Assembly: GCA_001916715.1 (NCBI GenBank)
Contig: MNSZ01000046.1
Coordinates: 160,611 to 224,610, forward strand
Reading direction: 5' to 3'
From: Firmicutes bacterium CAG:24053_14
GTDB taxonomy: Bacteria; Bacillota; Clostridia; Oscillospirales; Oscillospiraceae
Length of the DNA stretch: 64,000 nucleotides
Positions within the stretch are counted from its first letter, which is position 1. Every line of letters starts with the position of its first letter. A program made the translations under genes and the position numbers. The notes below the pieces were generated by a model, which searched no databases, was not told the DNA's origin, and saw only the letters and a program-made list of their open reading frames with translations. Below, one piece after another: positions 32,360 to 41,021 of this stretch.

Positions 32360-33997
32360 ATGAGTCAGTCAAACCAAGGGAAAATCACCGCCCTGTACTG
32401 CCGTCTGAGCCAGGACGACGGTCTGGACGGGGAGTCCAACAGCATCCAAAACCAAAAGAGAATATTAGAGCAGTACGCCCGGGACCATCGCTTTCCCAAC
32501 ATCCAATTTTATGTGGATGACGGATACTCCGGGGCCAGTTTCAACCGGCCGGATTTCCAGCGCATGATGGCGGACATGGAGGACGGGAAAATCGGGATCA
32601 TCATCACCAAGGATCTCAGCCGTCTGGGGCGAAACCAGTTGCACACAGGGCTGTACATCGAGGAGCGGTTCCCGCAGTTCGGCGTCCGCTACATCGCCAT
32701 CAACGACAATGTGGACACGGAAAACGCCGAGAGCAACGACCTGATGCCCTTCAAAAACCTGTTCAACGAGTGGTTCGTGCGGGACACCAGCCGGAAGATC
32801 CGGGCGGTACAGCGGGCCAAGGCTCAGCGCGGGGAGCGCCTGGGGACACGGGCACCCTACGGCTACAAAAAGGATGAGAATGCCAAGGGCAAACTCGTTG
32901 TTGATGAGGAGGCCGCCGCTGTGGTGCGTCGCATTTTTGCCCTCTGCGCTGCCGGCCGCGGCCCGAGTCAGATTGCTAAACAGTTGAGAGCCGAAAACGT
33001 GCTTTGTCCGGCGGTCTGCACCTACCGCAAGTTGGGATCCGGCCATACCTGCCTCGATCTGTCCCAGCCCTATAACTGGTCCGACAGCACCATCGCCAAC
33101 ATCCTGGAGAATGAAACCTACCTTGGGAACACGGTCAACATGAAGTTCACCACAAAATCCTATAAGGACAAGCGGTATGTGCAGCATCCCAGGGAGGAGT
33201 GTCTGGTGTTTGAGGGGACCCATCCGGCGCTGATCACGCGGGAGGTTTGGGATATCGTCCAGCGGGTCCGGCAAAACCGGAAGCGCCCCACAAAGATGGA
33301 GGAACTCAACAAGTATTCCGGCCTCGTCATCTGTGCCGACTGCGGTTCCACAATGGTCCTGCATAGGGCGCGCACCATGAAACCAACGCAAAACAATTTC
33401 ACCTGCCGAACCTATAAGAAAGCAGGGTCTGAGGTCTGCACGGCCCACTACATTCGGGAGTGTGTCCTCGACGAGATTGTGCTGGAGGACATCCGCAGGG
33501 TGACGGCGATGGCGCGGGAGCATACGCAGGAGTTCGCCGCCTATATCTGTGACCGGCAGTCCGCTGAACTGCGGCGGGAGATCCGCAGGCAGGAGTTGGA
33601 ACTTTCAGGGATGAAAAAGCGCGAGGCGGAATTGGAGGCCATCTTCAAGCGACTGTATGAGGACAGCGTACTGGGCCGCATCACCACGGAGCAGTTCCAG
33701 ACCCTCTCCGCCAGTTATGTGGCGGAGCAGGAGCAGTTGAAAACTGCCATCCCGCAAAAGGAGCGGGAGGTCGCCAAACTGAAGGCCACGGTGTCCGGCG
33801 CAGACAACTTCATTGCCAGGGCCAAACGCTACACAGACATTCAGAAGCTGACGCCGGAGTTGCTGCGGCTGTTTATTGAGAAAATCGTGGTGCATGAGAA
33901 GGATGTGAAGTGGTCCAAACACGCCAGCCAAACGGTGGAAATCCATTACACGGATATTGGCGTGATTGGGAATATGAACATCACGAAAAGTGCGTAA
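32360..33997 (+). CDS. Large serine recombinase (TnpX/TndX-like integrase)
   Basis: A 545-residue site-specific recombinase that excises and inserts the element. The catalytic domain has YCRLSQDD with Ser17 as nucleophile, GYSGASFNRPDFQRM and TKDLSRLGRNQLHTG. The recombinase domain follows, then a zinc ribbon (CADCGSTM and later Cys), a coiled coil (about 390-480) and a DUF4368-like tail. ATG at 32360 has GGAGG five bases upstream; an earlier ATG at 32336 overlaps the tnpW end. Members of this family often insert at GA dinucleotides. It lies at the element end, as expected. Confidence 0.95.
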   Translation: MSQSNQGKITALYCRLSQDDGLDGESNSIQNQKRILEQYARDHRFPNIQFYVDDGYSGASFNRPDFQRMMADMEDGKIGIIITKDLSRLGRNQLHTGLYIEERFPQFGVRYIAINDNVDTENAESNDLMPFKNLFNEWFVRDTSRKIRAVQRAKAQRGERLGTRAPYGYKKDENAKGKLVVDEEAAAVVRRIFALCAAGRGPSQIAKQLRAENVLCPAVCTYRKLGSGHTCLDLSQPYNWSDSTIANILENETYLGNTVNMKFTTKSYKDKRYVQHPREECLVFEGTHPALITREVWDIVQRVRQNRKRPTKMEELNKYSGLVICADCGSTMVLHRARTMKPTQNNFTCRTYKKAGSEVCTAHYIRECVLDEIVLEDIRRVTAMAREHTQEFAAYICDRQSAELRREIRRQELELSGMKKREAELEAIFKRLYEDSVLGRITTEQFQTLSASYVAEQEQLKTAIPQKEREVAKLKATVSGADNFIARAKRYTDIQKLTPELLRLFIEKIVVHEKDVKWSKHASQTVEIHYTDIGVIGNMNITKSA

Positions 33998-34004
33998 AGG
34001 AAAA

Positions 34005-34032
34005 GGCAGGTGCTGCCAAAGCAACACCTGCC
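34005..34032 (+). terminator. Terminator hairpin of the recombinase gene
   Basis: Arms GGCAGGTG (34005-34012) and CACCTGCC (34025-34032) with a 12-base loop, followed by TATCCTTAAAATTT. It ends the last ICE gene. Confidence 0.75.
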
Positions 34033-34095
34033 TATCCTTAAAATTTGTAGTTGTCCCTGTCAGGCCGGACCTAAATCTCCGTGGGCTTGTTTAGC
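34033..34095. other. Probable right junction of the ICE
   Basis: Base composition changes here from the GC-rich element to the chromosome. The attR core must lie between the recombinase terminator and the MOSC stop codon. No direct repeat can be seen because attL is outside the window. Confidence 0.55.
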
Positions 34096-34530
34096 TTATT
34101 CCGTGATTTTGATATCGTCGCCGGTCTTTATCTCGCCGGATTCAAGAACCTTTACGAATATGCCCTCGCGCGGCATAACGCAGTCGCCTGCGGCCTTGCG
34201 TATCGCGCAGTCGTTATGGCACTCCTTGCCGATCTGCGTGACCTCGCACAGTGCCGAGCCTATACGCAGCTTTGTGCCGACAGGCAGCGTGTGCACCGCC
34301 ATGCCCTCAACAAGGATATTCTCGGCAAACGCACCGTGCTTGAGCTCAAAGCTGAGTTTTTCCTGAAGCTTTGCAACACTGTCGACCGACAGCAGACTCA
34401 CCTGTCTGTGCCAATTGCCGGCATGGGCATCTCCCTCGATGCCCCAGTCCTTTTTCAAAAACGCCTCGGGGATCTCGTGCTTTTGTATTCCCCTTACGTC
34501 ACTTATGCAAATTGCGGCTATCTTCGCCAT
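34096..34530 (-). CDS. MOSC domain protein
   Basis: A 144-residue MOSC-fold protein, the sulfur-carrier domain of molybdenum-cofactor sulfurases and of YiiM-type proteins. EGDAHAGNWHRQVSLLS and GAFAENILVEG are the signature strands; the later segment (QIGKECHNDCAIRK) carries Cys residues that may bind sulfur. It follows moaA by three bases and shares its operon. The ICE lies directly behind its stop codon. Confidence 0.88.
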   Translation of the reverse strand: MAKIAAICISDVRGIQKHEIPEAFLKKDWGIEGDAHAGNWHRQVSLLSVDSVAKLQEKLSFELKHGAFAENILVEGMAVHTLPVGTKLRIGSALCEVTQIGKECHNDCAIRKAAGDCVMPREGIFVKVLESGEIKTGDDIKITE

Positions 34531-34533
34531 TTT

Positions 34534-35493
34534 TCAGCCTCCTATACGATACATGCTCCGCTTTGCCTCGCTGCGCTCGGTCGCCGAAAGCGCGACATGC
34601 TTTTCCGGTTTGTGTGATACGGCAGAAATTATCGCATCTTTCAGTTCCTGCCCGTGCAGACCTCTGACCGGCAGCTCCTCGGCCGAATGCAGACACGGCT
34701 TCAGGCAACCGTCCGCCGTCAGGCGCAGGCGGTTGCATTCCGAGCAGAAGTGGTTGCTCAGCGGGCTTATAAGCCCGACCTCACCTTTCGCGCCGGGAAG
34801 CTTATACAGCCTTGCGACCGTGTGCTTTTCGCTCGGCACTGCGCGCAGCTGCGGCAGCCTTTCGAGCACCGCGCTGTCCGGAAGAAATGCGCTTGCCGCA
34901 AACTCACCCTTAGTATCTCCGATGGGCATAAGCTCTATGAACCTAAACTGCACGGGATAGTGCAGCGTAAGCTCGGCAAGGGACGCGATCTCATCATCGT
35001 TAAAGCCGCCGATAAGCACGGTATTGAGCTTAACAGGGCTCATCCCGGCCTCGAATGCCGCGCGTATGCCGTCAAATGCGTCTGAAAGCTTTCCTCCGCG
35101 CGTGATCTTTGCGTATTTTTCCGCATCGAGCGTATCGAGGCTGATATTTATCCTGTGTATACCGGCTTCATACAGCTCTTTTGCGATTGACGCAAGGAGT
35201 GTGGCATTCGTCGTAAGGCTCATATCCTCTATGCCCGGTATCTCGCCGAGTGCTCGCACGAGAGGCACAATATCACTCCGCACCAGCGGCTCACCGCCCG
35301 TTATGCGCAGCTTTTTCATGCCAAGCTCCGCCGCGGCGCGAGCTATTTCCACGAACTCATCCGCGCTCATCGCTGAGTGGCAGGGGCATTCGGCCATTCC
35401 ATCCGGCGGCATGCAGTAGACGCAGCGCAGGTTGCAGGCATCGGTCACCGACATGCGCAGATATTCGATTTTTCTGCCATATCCGTCAGTCAT
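34534..35493 (-). CDS. moaA: GTP 3',8-cyclase
   Basis: Radical SAM enzyme that starts molybdenum-cofactor synthesis by rearranging GTP. The protein has 319 residues. The N-terminal CNLRCVYC cluster (CxxxCxxC), the RITGGEPL segment, the C-terminal cluster cysteines FCSECNRLRLTADGCLKPCL and the terminal Gly-Gly are all present. It is followed by a MOSC gene; the other moco genes are not in the window, so the pathway is split. Confidence 0.96.
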   Translation of the reverse strand: MTDGYGRKIEYLRMSVTDACNLRCVYCMPPDGMAECPCHSAMSADEFVEIARAAAELGMKKLRITGGEPLVRSDIVPLVRALGEIPGIEDMSLTTNATLLASIAKELYEAGIHRINISLDTLDAEKYAKITRGGKLSDAFDGIRAAFEAGMSPVKLNTVLIGGFNDDEIASLAELTLHYPVQFRFIELMPIGDTKGEFAASAFLPDSAVLERLPQLRAVPSEKHTVARLYKLPGAKGEVGLISPLSNHFCSECNRLRLTADGCLKPCLHSAEELPVRGLHGQELKDAIISAVSHKPEKHVALSATERSEAKRSMYRIGG

Positions 35494-35499
35494 TTTCTT

Positions 35500-36483
35500 T
35501 TACTCGCAGAACACCCCACGGGCTTTTCTGAACTCCGCTATTCTCTCGTCGCGGATGTGTCCGTCCTTTATGACGGTCGCCTTCTTCAGCGATTCCGGGT
35601 ATTCGTCGAAATCCTTTTCTATAATAATATCGATATAGTTTGAAATGCCCTCGCTGAGCACCTTTGTCACGGTTATCGGATACATGGCCGGGGTGTTATC
35701 GACCGCGTAGTGGATAACGCCGTCGACGACGTATACCGGATCGTCTATCGTCGTCGGATGCGAGGTTTCGATCTCAAGATGCGGATCGCAGCTTACATCT
35801 ATTATAAGCGTGCCGGGCTTCATTTTCTTTAGATCTTCCTTATATATTATCCTGTCGGTGCGCGTGGTATCCCACATGACGCAGTTTATGAGCACATCGT
35901 AATCGAACATGTTCTTGCGGAAAAGCTGCTCGAGCCTGTGGCTGTAAACGTCAACGCGAGCACCGAGACCGTGCAGAATGCGCATTGCACCTTTTGCCGT
36001 CTGGCCGTTTCCGAGGATGGCTACGCGCGTGTCATACGGCATTTTTCCGCAGTATCTGAACGCCTGCATAACAGCAGCCTCGCCGGCAACCTCGCGGTTG
36101 CGGTAGAAGATATAACGGCCGTGCTCAAATATCTCCTCCCACGCAACGACTGTGTGCTTTTTGCGGATCATATCGCTTGTGAAGTCGATATTCTGCACCG
36201 TGTGCGCCCAGCCGAACATTATCTTGCTCTCATTTATCTCGTCGAGATAGTCTGCATCGCCGAGCTTAACATCGGTTATGATATCGCATGCAAGCGCCTG
36301 CTCGCGCGGCACTATATGGCAGCCGCAGGCCGCGTACTCTTCATCGCTCACGCCGACCGCTTCGCCGTAGCCTGTTTCAAAATACAGCTTATCTGCATTT
36401 TTTATCTTGCCTATGTGCTCCGGCAGAAGGGCGCGGCGGCCTTCGCCGTTCTTGTGGCTTATAAGGAAGCCTATCGTTTTCAT
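35500..36483 (-). CDS. N5-(carboxyethyl)ornithine synthase-like dehydrogenase
   Basis: A 327-residue member of the alanine dehydrogenase/CEO synthase family, which reductively joins pyruvate to the side-chain amine of ornithine or lysine with NADPH. The N-terminus KTIGFLISHKNGEGRRALLP is the substrate-binding strand, and the Rossmann segment VAILGNGQTAKGAM lies near residue 155. It is smaller than alanine dehydrogenase (about 370), as CEO synthase is. It stands between an ATP-grasp enzyme and moaA, separated by 17 and 6 bases. It may supply an unusual amino acid to be linked to the polymer by the ATP-grasp proteins; this is inferred. Confidence 0.75.
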   Translation of the reverse strand: MKTIGFLISHKNGEGRRALLPEHIGKIKNADKLYFETGYGEAVGVSDEEYAACGCHIVPREQALACDIITDVKLGDADYLDEINESKIMFGWAHTVQNIDFTSDMIRKKHTVVAWEEIFEHGRYIFYRNREVAGEAAVMQAFRYCGKMPYDTRVAILGNGQTAKGAMRILHGLGARVDVYSHRLEQLFRKNMFDYDVLINCVMWDTTRTDRIIYKEDLKKMKPGTLIIDVSCDPHLEIETSHPTTIDDPVYVVDGVIHYAVDNTPAMYPITVTKVLSEGISNYIDIIIEKDFDEYPESLKKATVIKDGHIRDERIAEFRKARGVFCE

Positions 36484-36499
36484 TGATTACTCTCCTGTC

Positions 36500-38743
36500 T
36501 TAATATTTTTTCAGGTCATACTGCCTTGCCTTGAGCGCGAGCTTATCCCTGAAGAACGCCTTGAATTCCTCGGAGTGCTCCGCGACCTTGTGCAGATCCT
36601 GATGTATGTTTATCTCAATTATCTTAAAGCCGTCATCCGTGATGGCGATATCAAAGCCGAGATACTCAAGCTCGGGCATGAAGCGGCAGATGTCCGTTAT
36701 GCCTTTTTTCATAAGCTCCCAGTTGGGAACTATGCCCTCGATCTCAACGCCGGTATCGGGATGGATCGGGCACGGCGTGAACTTATGGTCGATTATCTTC
36801 TCGGCGCAGTAGTAGCGGCCGGTGGGAATGTCGATCTTCGCGCATATGCCGCCGTAGCCGACATTGTCGGTAAAGCCCGTTGAGGACGAGCCGATGCGCA
36901 TATACGTCTGCATGATCTTCGGCTCGTACGCCGACTGGTTTACGACCGCAACGCGGATGGTGTTGACAGAGTACGGATATATCTTCTTCAGATCCTTGTG
37001 CATGAAGAGGTATTCCGTTATGACGTAGATCGACTTAAACCCCTCTATCATGCTTTTTATCTCATCCTCGGTCATCTCGTCGCCGTTAATGAGATATTTG
37101 CCGTCGGCATACTCCATGCGGTAAAATCCGTCGCCGTGGGTTCCGGACGAGGGCTTGAGCGCAAGCAGCTTTTCCCGGCGCAGCAGGGCGAATATTCCGT
37201 CGAACGACGCGTCAAAGCCCTCGGGGATATCCTGAAGCGCCTTTATGCAGGTCTCGCCCTCCATTTTAATTATGTCGTAGTAATACTTTGCAAGATACTG
37301 CTTGTACGGCTCAAAGACATATCGCGTCGTCGTTTTGTCGTTTATCCATATTTGATAGCTGTTGTTTATTCTGTTTAGCCAGTGGTACTGATAGTCGGAC
37401 AGGAAGCTTTTATAGTTATCCTTAGTAAGCCCGTATTGCTTTATTCTGAACGACAGGAAGCCTCGCTTATAGCACCAGAGCTTCTGTGAAAGCGTTGTGC
37501 CCTTATTGTGCCGGAAGTCGTCCCAGACCGAGCTCATCCAGAGCTTCTGCATATAAGGCCTTATGCCGGGGCGGCAGCAGCGGCGCACAAAGCGCTTAAA
37601 GCGCTTATCCTTAAACGCCGTCCACCATTTTTCGCGCGTGACTACTACAGTTTCGCGCTTTTTCTCAAGCCTGTCGAGCAGGAAGCTGTTGAGCGCATCG
37701 CTGTGCGCGATCGGCGGCAGGTCGGGGTTTGTGTCAACAGAGTCGATGACAAAGCCGCCTTCCGTTAGCATGATGCTCACGGTGAAATACTCGATCTCGC
37801 TTATATATCCGGCGATACCGGTGACTGTTTTTATTATCTCGTCCCAGCAGCCGATCTTCCGGCCGTCAAGCTCGCCCGAGGGCGTAACCGCGCGGCAGCG
37901 GACATTCTCACCGTCAAGATCCGTGCAGTAATAGTCAAGCAGCTTTGTTTCTTTGAGCTTTTCGTTTGCGGCGTATATCCTCAAAAGGCAAGGCTCGCCG
38001 CTTATCTTATAAGGCTCGGCTATAACATAGCCGTATTTGAAGGTCGAGATAAGCTCATACAGGCTGTTTTTGTCGTAATACTCGCGCTTGCACGGATTTT
38101 TCTCAAAATCCTCGGGCAGGTCGTCGGGATAGTCGCTCAATAGATACGCCGCATCGTACTGATTGCCGAAAATGCTCATGCGCGCTTTGCATGCCGTGTC
38201 CTCTTTAAGCTCATAGCGATCCTCGCCCGTGCGCTTTATGACATACGCGCAGCGATTCGCCGAGGTGCGGTCGGGACGGATGACAAGCTCGCCGCGCTCA
38301 TCAAGAAGCCGGATGAAATCGTCATAGTTCTCGCCGAATTTTCTGTCCACCGTGTCGATCGGCAGGAATACCTTCTTTTCCTCTCGCTCAATGATGTTGA
38401 AATACAGCTCCGGCAGGTGCTCGCGGTGGTTGATGAGCACCCTGTTTTCCGTCACAAGGTCGCCGACCCATTTGGTGAAGCTGTTGTTAAACGGCTTGAG
38501 ATACATGTAGTCAACATCGCTTATGTACTTACCCGGCGTATTTTTCAGATCGTATTTTTCAATGCTGCCGGACAGATAGCCGAGGCTGTGCGCCCACTTT
38601 TTGTCCGCCACCGGCACACCGTTATCTTCCTGCAGATCAGCGCGCACCTTTTTGTAATATAAATTGGCCAGGCGTCTTGAATAGCCTTTTTTAAGCCACG
38701 GGCGGATAAAAGCCTCACGCCTTATCCTGCTTATTACTCCCAT
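36500..38743 (-). CDS. Two-module ATP-grasp protein (sugar-transfer-associated type)
   Basis: A 747-residue cytosolic protein. The C-terminal half (about 440-745) is a full ATP-grasp ligase of the sugar-transfer-associated group: LLALKPSSGTHGDGFYRM is the nucleotide loop, followed by NTIRVAVV and FDIAITDDGFKIIEINIHQD with the metal-binding Glu/Asn. The N-terminal half has a matching but degenerate layout (ELVIRPDRTSANRCAYVIK and GFVIDSVDTNPD). ATG at 38743 was chosen because the ATG at 38812 lies upstream of the -10 box. Such enzymes join carboxylates to amines or hydroxyls; the substrate is unknown. First gene of an operon with ceo-like, moaA and MOSC genes. Confidence 0.8.
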   Translation of the reverse strand: MGVISRIRREAFIRPWLKKGYSRRLANLYYKKVRADLQEDNGVPVADKKWAHSLGYLSGSIEKYDLKNTPGKYISDVDYMYLKPFNNSFTKWVGDLVTENRVLINHREHLPELYFNIIEREEKKVFLPIDTVDRKFGENYDDFIRLLDERGELVIRPDRTSANRCAYVIKRTGEDRYELKEDTACKARMSIFGNQYDAAYLLSDYPDDLPEDFEKNPCKREYYDKNSLYELISTFKYGYVIAEPYKISGEPCLLRIYAANEKLKETKLLDYYCTDLDGENVRCRAVTPSGELDGRKIGCWDEIIKTVTGIAGYISEIEYFTVSIMLTEGGFVIDSVDTNPDLPPIAHSDALNSFLLDRLEKKRETVVVTREKWWTAFKDKRFKRFVRRCCRPGIRPYMQKLWMSSVWDDFRHNKGTTLSQKLWCYKRGFLSFRIKQYGLTKDNYKSFLSDYQYHWLNRINNSYQIWINDKTTTRYVFEPYKQYLAKYYYDIIKMEGETCIKALQDIPEGFDASFDGIFALLRREKLLALKPSSGTHGDGFYRMEYADGKYLINGDEMTEDEIKSMIEGFKSIYVITEYLFMHKDLKKIYPYSVNTIRVAVVNQSAYEPKIMQTYMRIGSSSTGFTDNVGYGGICAKIDIPTGRYYCAEKIIDHKFTPCPIHPDTGVEIEGIVPNWELMKKGITDICRFMPELEYLGFDIAITDDGFKIIEINIHQDLHKVAEHSEEFKAFFRDKLALKARQYDLKKY

Positions 38744-38800
38744 TTGCTGCTCTCTTTCCTGCGGAACAAAATCCGCATAGATATCCATTATAGCTATATT

Positions 38801-38829
38801 ATTATAGTACATGATCCGACATAATTCAA
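38801..38829 (-). promoter_or_regulatory. Promoter of the ATP-grasp/moaA operon
   Basis: Minus strand TTGAAT (38824-38829), 17-base spacer, TATAAT (38801-38806). A perfect -10 and good -35. It stands back to back with the plus-strand promoter at 38854-38882, only 24 bases apart, so the two clusters can be co-regulated. Confidence 0.8.
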
Positions 38830-38853
38830 TCCCGAGCGACGTTAAATTATCAA

Positions 38854-38882
38854 TTGCGAATAATTACGATATATAGTATAAT
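38854..38882 (+). promoter_or_regulatory. Promoter of the second ATP-grasp gene
   Basis: TTGCGA (38854-38859), 17-base spacer, TATAAT (38877-38882), 33 bases before the ATG at 38915. Confidence 0.8.
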
Positions 38883-38914
38883 GAAACGATTTAATTAATT
38901 TCGGAGTTTTTACA

Positions 38915-40930
38915 ATGAAAGCTTCAAAGCTTATAAAAAGCGCCGCCTTGCTGTTTCGCGGCTTTACCTTTGCAACGGCAGACGAGTGGCTTTATCTTGA
39001 CGGTATAAAAAAATACAAGCGCAAAAACAACATCGGCATGAGCGATAAGGAGATATTTTCGCTTTTGCCGTTTGACGCAAAGTTTGATAAGCTCTTCGGC
39101 GACGTGCTATCGATGTCCTACGCGCTCGATAAGCACACAGAGCTTCTGCCCGAGCAGTATTACAGCCTGCTCACGCGCGACGGCGAGCGGTTTATTCTGC
39201 CGCTCAGAGACGGCCTTGAGCAGAGCATGGACGGCGTTCTGGCGCTCATCCGCGAAAAGGGGCGCGTTTCGGTGCGCAAGGCCTCAAACTCGGTGAAAAC
39301 AAAGGAGCATGTCTGCGGCTATGACGGCGAGGCGTTTTATTTTGACTCGGCCTGTCTTGACGAGGACGCGATGCGCGAAAAGCTCGGCTCTCTCCCCTCC
39401 GGAACGATAATAAGCGAGCTTATCGTATCAGACTTTGCGCCGACTGTGCACCTTGCGTTTTTAAACAGCGGTGACGCTCCGGAGCTTTTGTTTTCCGTTC
39501 TCACCGCCGCTCAGGAAAACGTCGGGCAAAACTGGTACACTCAAAACCGCGAGATAAGCGCCGTTGACGAGCTTGGAAATTATGACGGCGGTCGGATCGA
39601 GGCCTTTCCCGAAATCGCAGAAGCGCTCAGAGCCATCGCCTCGGAGTTCAACGAGCTTGAGTACATGAACTTTGCCGTGCGTTTGACCGGCAGCAGCTTC
39701 AAGATCCTTCGCGTTGACACGGGCGCCGATCTTACATACCTTGAGCATTTCAACGACAAGACCGACGAGTTTATCCGCCGCAAGCGCGCAGCGAAGCCGC
39801 GCTTTGTCGGCTTTAAACGCGCCATGACGATAATAGACCGCTATCTCTGGAGCTTCCGGGCGAAGCGTCACGGTTTCATGGATTATATGTACCGCGGCTG
39901 GAAAAAGGCTCTGCGCGATGACGATCACGACAAATTCACCACGGCGCAGGAGAAAAAATGGGCGCATGAGCGCGGATTTTTATCCTATCACATAAAGCAG
40001 TACGGCCTGACGGAGGAAAACTACCGCTCGTTCCTCTCCGACCGGGACTACAAGTGGCTCAGGCCCATAAACAACGAATACCGCAAGCTCTTGTGGGACA
40101 AGGTCACGCTGCGCTACTGTCTGGATAAATACAGCGAATATCTTCCCGAGTATTATTACCACATCGTTCCGCGCGACGGAAGGATGCAGGTACTGAAAAT
40201 GCCCGACTGCCCCGAGGGGCTGCCGCGCAGCCTTGACGGAGTTTTGCGTCTTCTGCGCGAAAAGAAGCTGCTTGCCATGAAGCCGACCGTCGGCTCGCAC
40301 GGCATAGGGTTTTATAAGCTCGGCTTTGACGGAAAGCGTTACCTCGTAAATGGCGAAGAGAAAAGCGAGAGCGAAATGCTCGGCTTTCTCGCCTCGCTCG
40401 ACGATTACTATAACATCTCCGAATACATCGTCATGCACAGCGAGCTGCGCAGGATATACAGCGAGGTCGCCTGCACCGTGCGCATTATGGTCATAAACCG
40501 CAGCGGGCTTGACCCCGTCATTGAAAACGCCTACTTCCGCATCGGCACAAAGAGCACCGGCTTTACCGACAATATCGGTTCCGGCGGCGTTTTCGCCTAT
40601 GTCGATGAAAAAACGGGCTTTTTCCATAACGCCGAGATCATCAGGGAGCACGTCATAACCCCATGCCCGGTGCATCCCGACACGCAGGAGAAGATCGAGG
40701 GCACGCTTCCGCACTGGGACGAGGTGCTGCGCGTCATCCCCGAGCTGTGCCGCTACATAGCGCCGCTTGAATACCTCGGCTTTGACGTTGTTATGACCGA
40801 CTCGGGCTTTAAGATCCTTGAGATAAACACGCATCAGGATCTGCACCGCTATCCGACCTATAACGAGAATGTCCACGCCTACTTCATGCATAAGCTTGAG
40901 CTGAAAAGAGCAGGCAAAAAGCTCTGCTAA
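38915..40930 (+). CDS. Two-module ATP-grasp protein, paralogue of the 36500 gene
   Basis: A 671-residue protein. The C-terminal module has LLAMKPTVGSHGIGFYKL, TVRIMVINRSG and FDVVMTDSGFKILEINTHQD, matching the minus-strand paralogue across its length. The middle segment FLSYHIKQYGLTEENYRSFL is also shared (FLSFRIKQYGLTKDNYKSFL in the paralogue). The N-terminal module is a degenerate copy (RVSVRKASNSVKTKEHVCG). GGAG lies eight bases before the ATG and a near-consensus promoter precedes it. No signal peptide, so cytosolic. Confidence 0.8.
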   Translation: MKASKLIKSAALLFRGFTFATADEWLYLDGIKKYKRKNNIGMSDKEIFSLLPFDAKFDKLFGDVLSMSYALDKHTELLPEQYYSLLTRDGERFILPLRDGLEQSMDGVLALIREKGRVSVRKASNSVKTKEHVCGYDGEAFYFDSACLDEDAMREKLGSLPSGTIISELIVSDFAPTVHLAFLNSGDAPELLFSVLTAAQENVGQNWYTQNREISAVDELGNYDGGRIEAFPEIAEALRAIASEFNELEYMNFAVRLTGSSFKILRVDTGADLTYLEHFNDKTDEFIRRKRAAKPRFVGFKRAMTIIDRYLWSFRAKRHGFMDYMYRGWKKALRDDDHDKFTTAQEKKWAHERGFLSYHIKQYGLTEENYRSFLSDRDYKWLRPINNEYRKLLWDKVTLRYCLDKYSEYLPEYYYHIVPRDGRMQVLKMPDCPEGLPRSLDGVLRLLREKKLLAMKPTVGSHGIGFYKLGFDGKRYLVNGEEKSESEMLGFLASLDDYYNISEYIVMHSELRRIYSEVACTVRIMVINRSGLDPVIENAYFRIGTKSTGFTDNIGSGGVFAYVDEKTGFFHNAEIIREHVITPCPVHPDTQEKIEGTLPHWDEVLRVIPELCRYIAPLEYLGFDVVMTDSGFKILEINTHQDLHRYPTYNENVHAYFMHKLELKRAGKKLC

Positions 40931-40946
40931 TGTTAATAAATATATG

Positions 40947-40975
40947 GTGACAAAACATACGTTTGCGCGTATAAT
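40947..40975 (+). promoter_or_regulatory. Promoter of the TagF-like gene cluster
   Basis: GTGACA (40947-40952), 17-base spacer, TATAAT (40970-40975). Transcription would start near 40982, just before the hairpin at 40991-41009. Confidence 0.72.
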
Positions 40976-40990
40976 TAGTCGATTTTAGTT

Positions 40991-41009
40991 ATGCCCGACG
41001 TTCGGGCAT
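40991..41009 (+). promoter_or_regulatory. 5' leader hairpin before the TagF-like gene
   Basis: ATGCCCGA-CGT-TCGGGCAT, an 8-bp perfect stem with a three-base loop, ending five bases before the AAAGGAG ribosome site. It has no T-run, so it is more likely a stabilising or translation-control structure than a terminator. Confidence 0.55.
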
Positions 41010-41021
41010 AAAAGGAGTATT

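Larger units (their letters stand above)
1..34060. mobile_element. Integrative and conjugative element (Tn1549/CTn-like), right part
   Basis: A continuous block of conjugation, replication, partition, regulation and recombination genes ends with a large serine recombinase at 32360-33997. VirB4, PrgI, TrbL (CD1112-type), Maff2, VirD4 (CD1115-type), PcfB, relaxase and MobC in this order are the known transfer module of Tn1549-like elements of Clostridia. GC content and codon use change visibly after about 34,050, where molybdenum-cofactor genes begin. The left end lies outside the window. The right end is placed between the recombinase terminator (34032) and the MOSC gene stop (34096); the exact att site cannot be read from one copy. 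Confidence 0.93.

Noticed and set aside
38743..38812. Extended start of the first ATP-grasp gene at 38812
   Set aside because: The -10 box of the promoter lies downstream of this ATG, so the longer start would not be transcribed.
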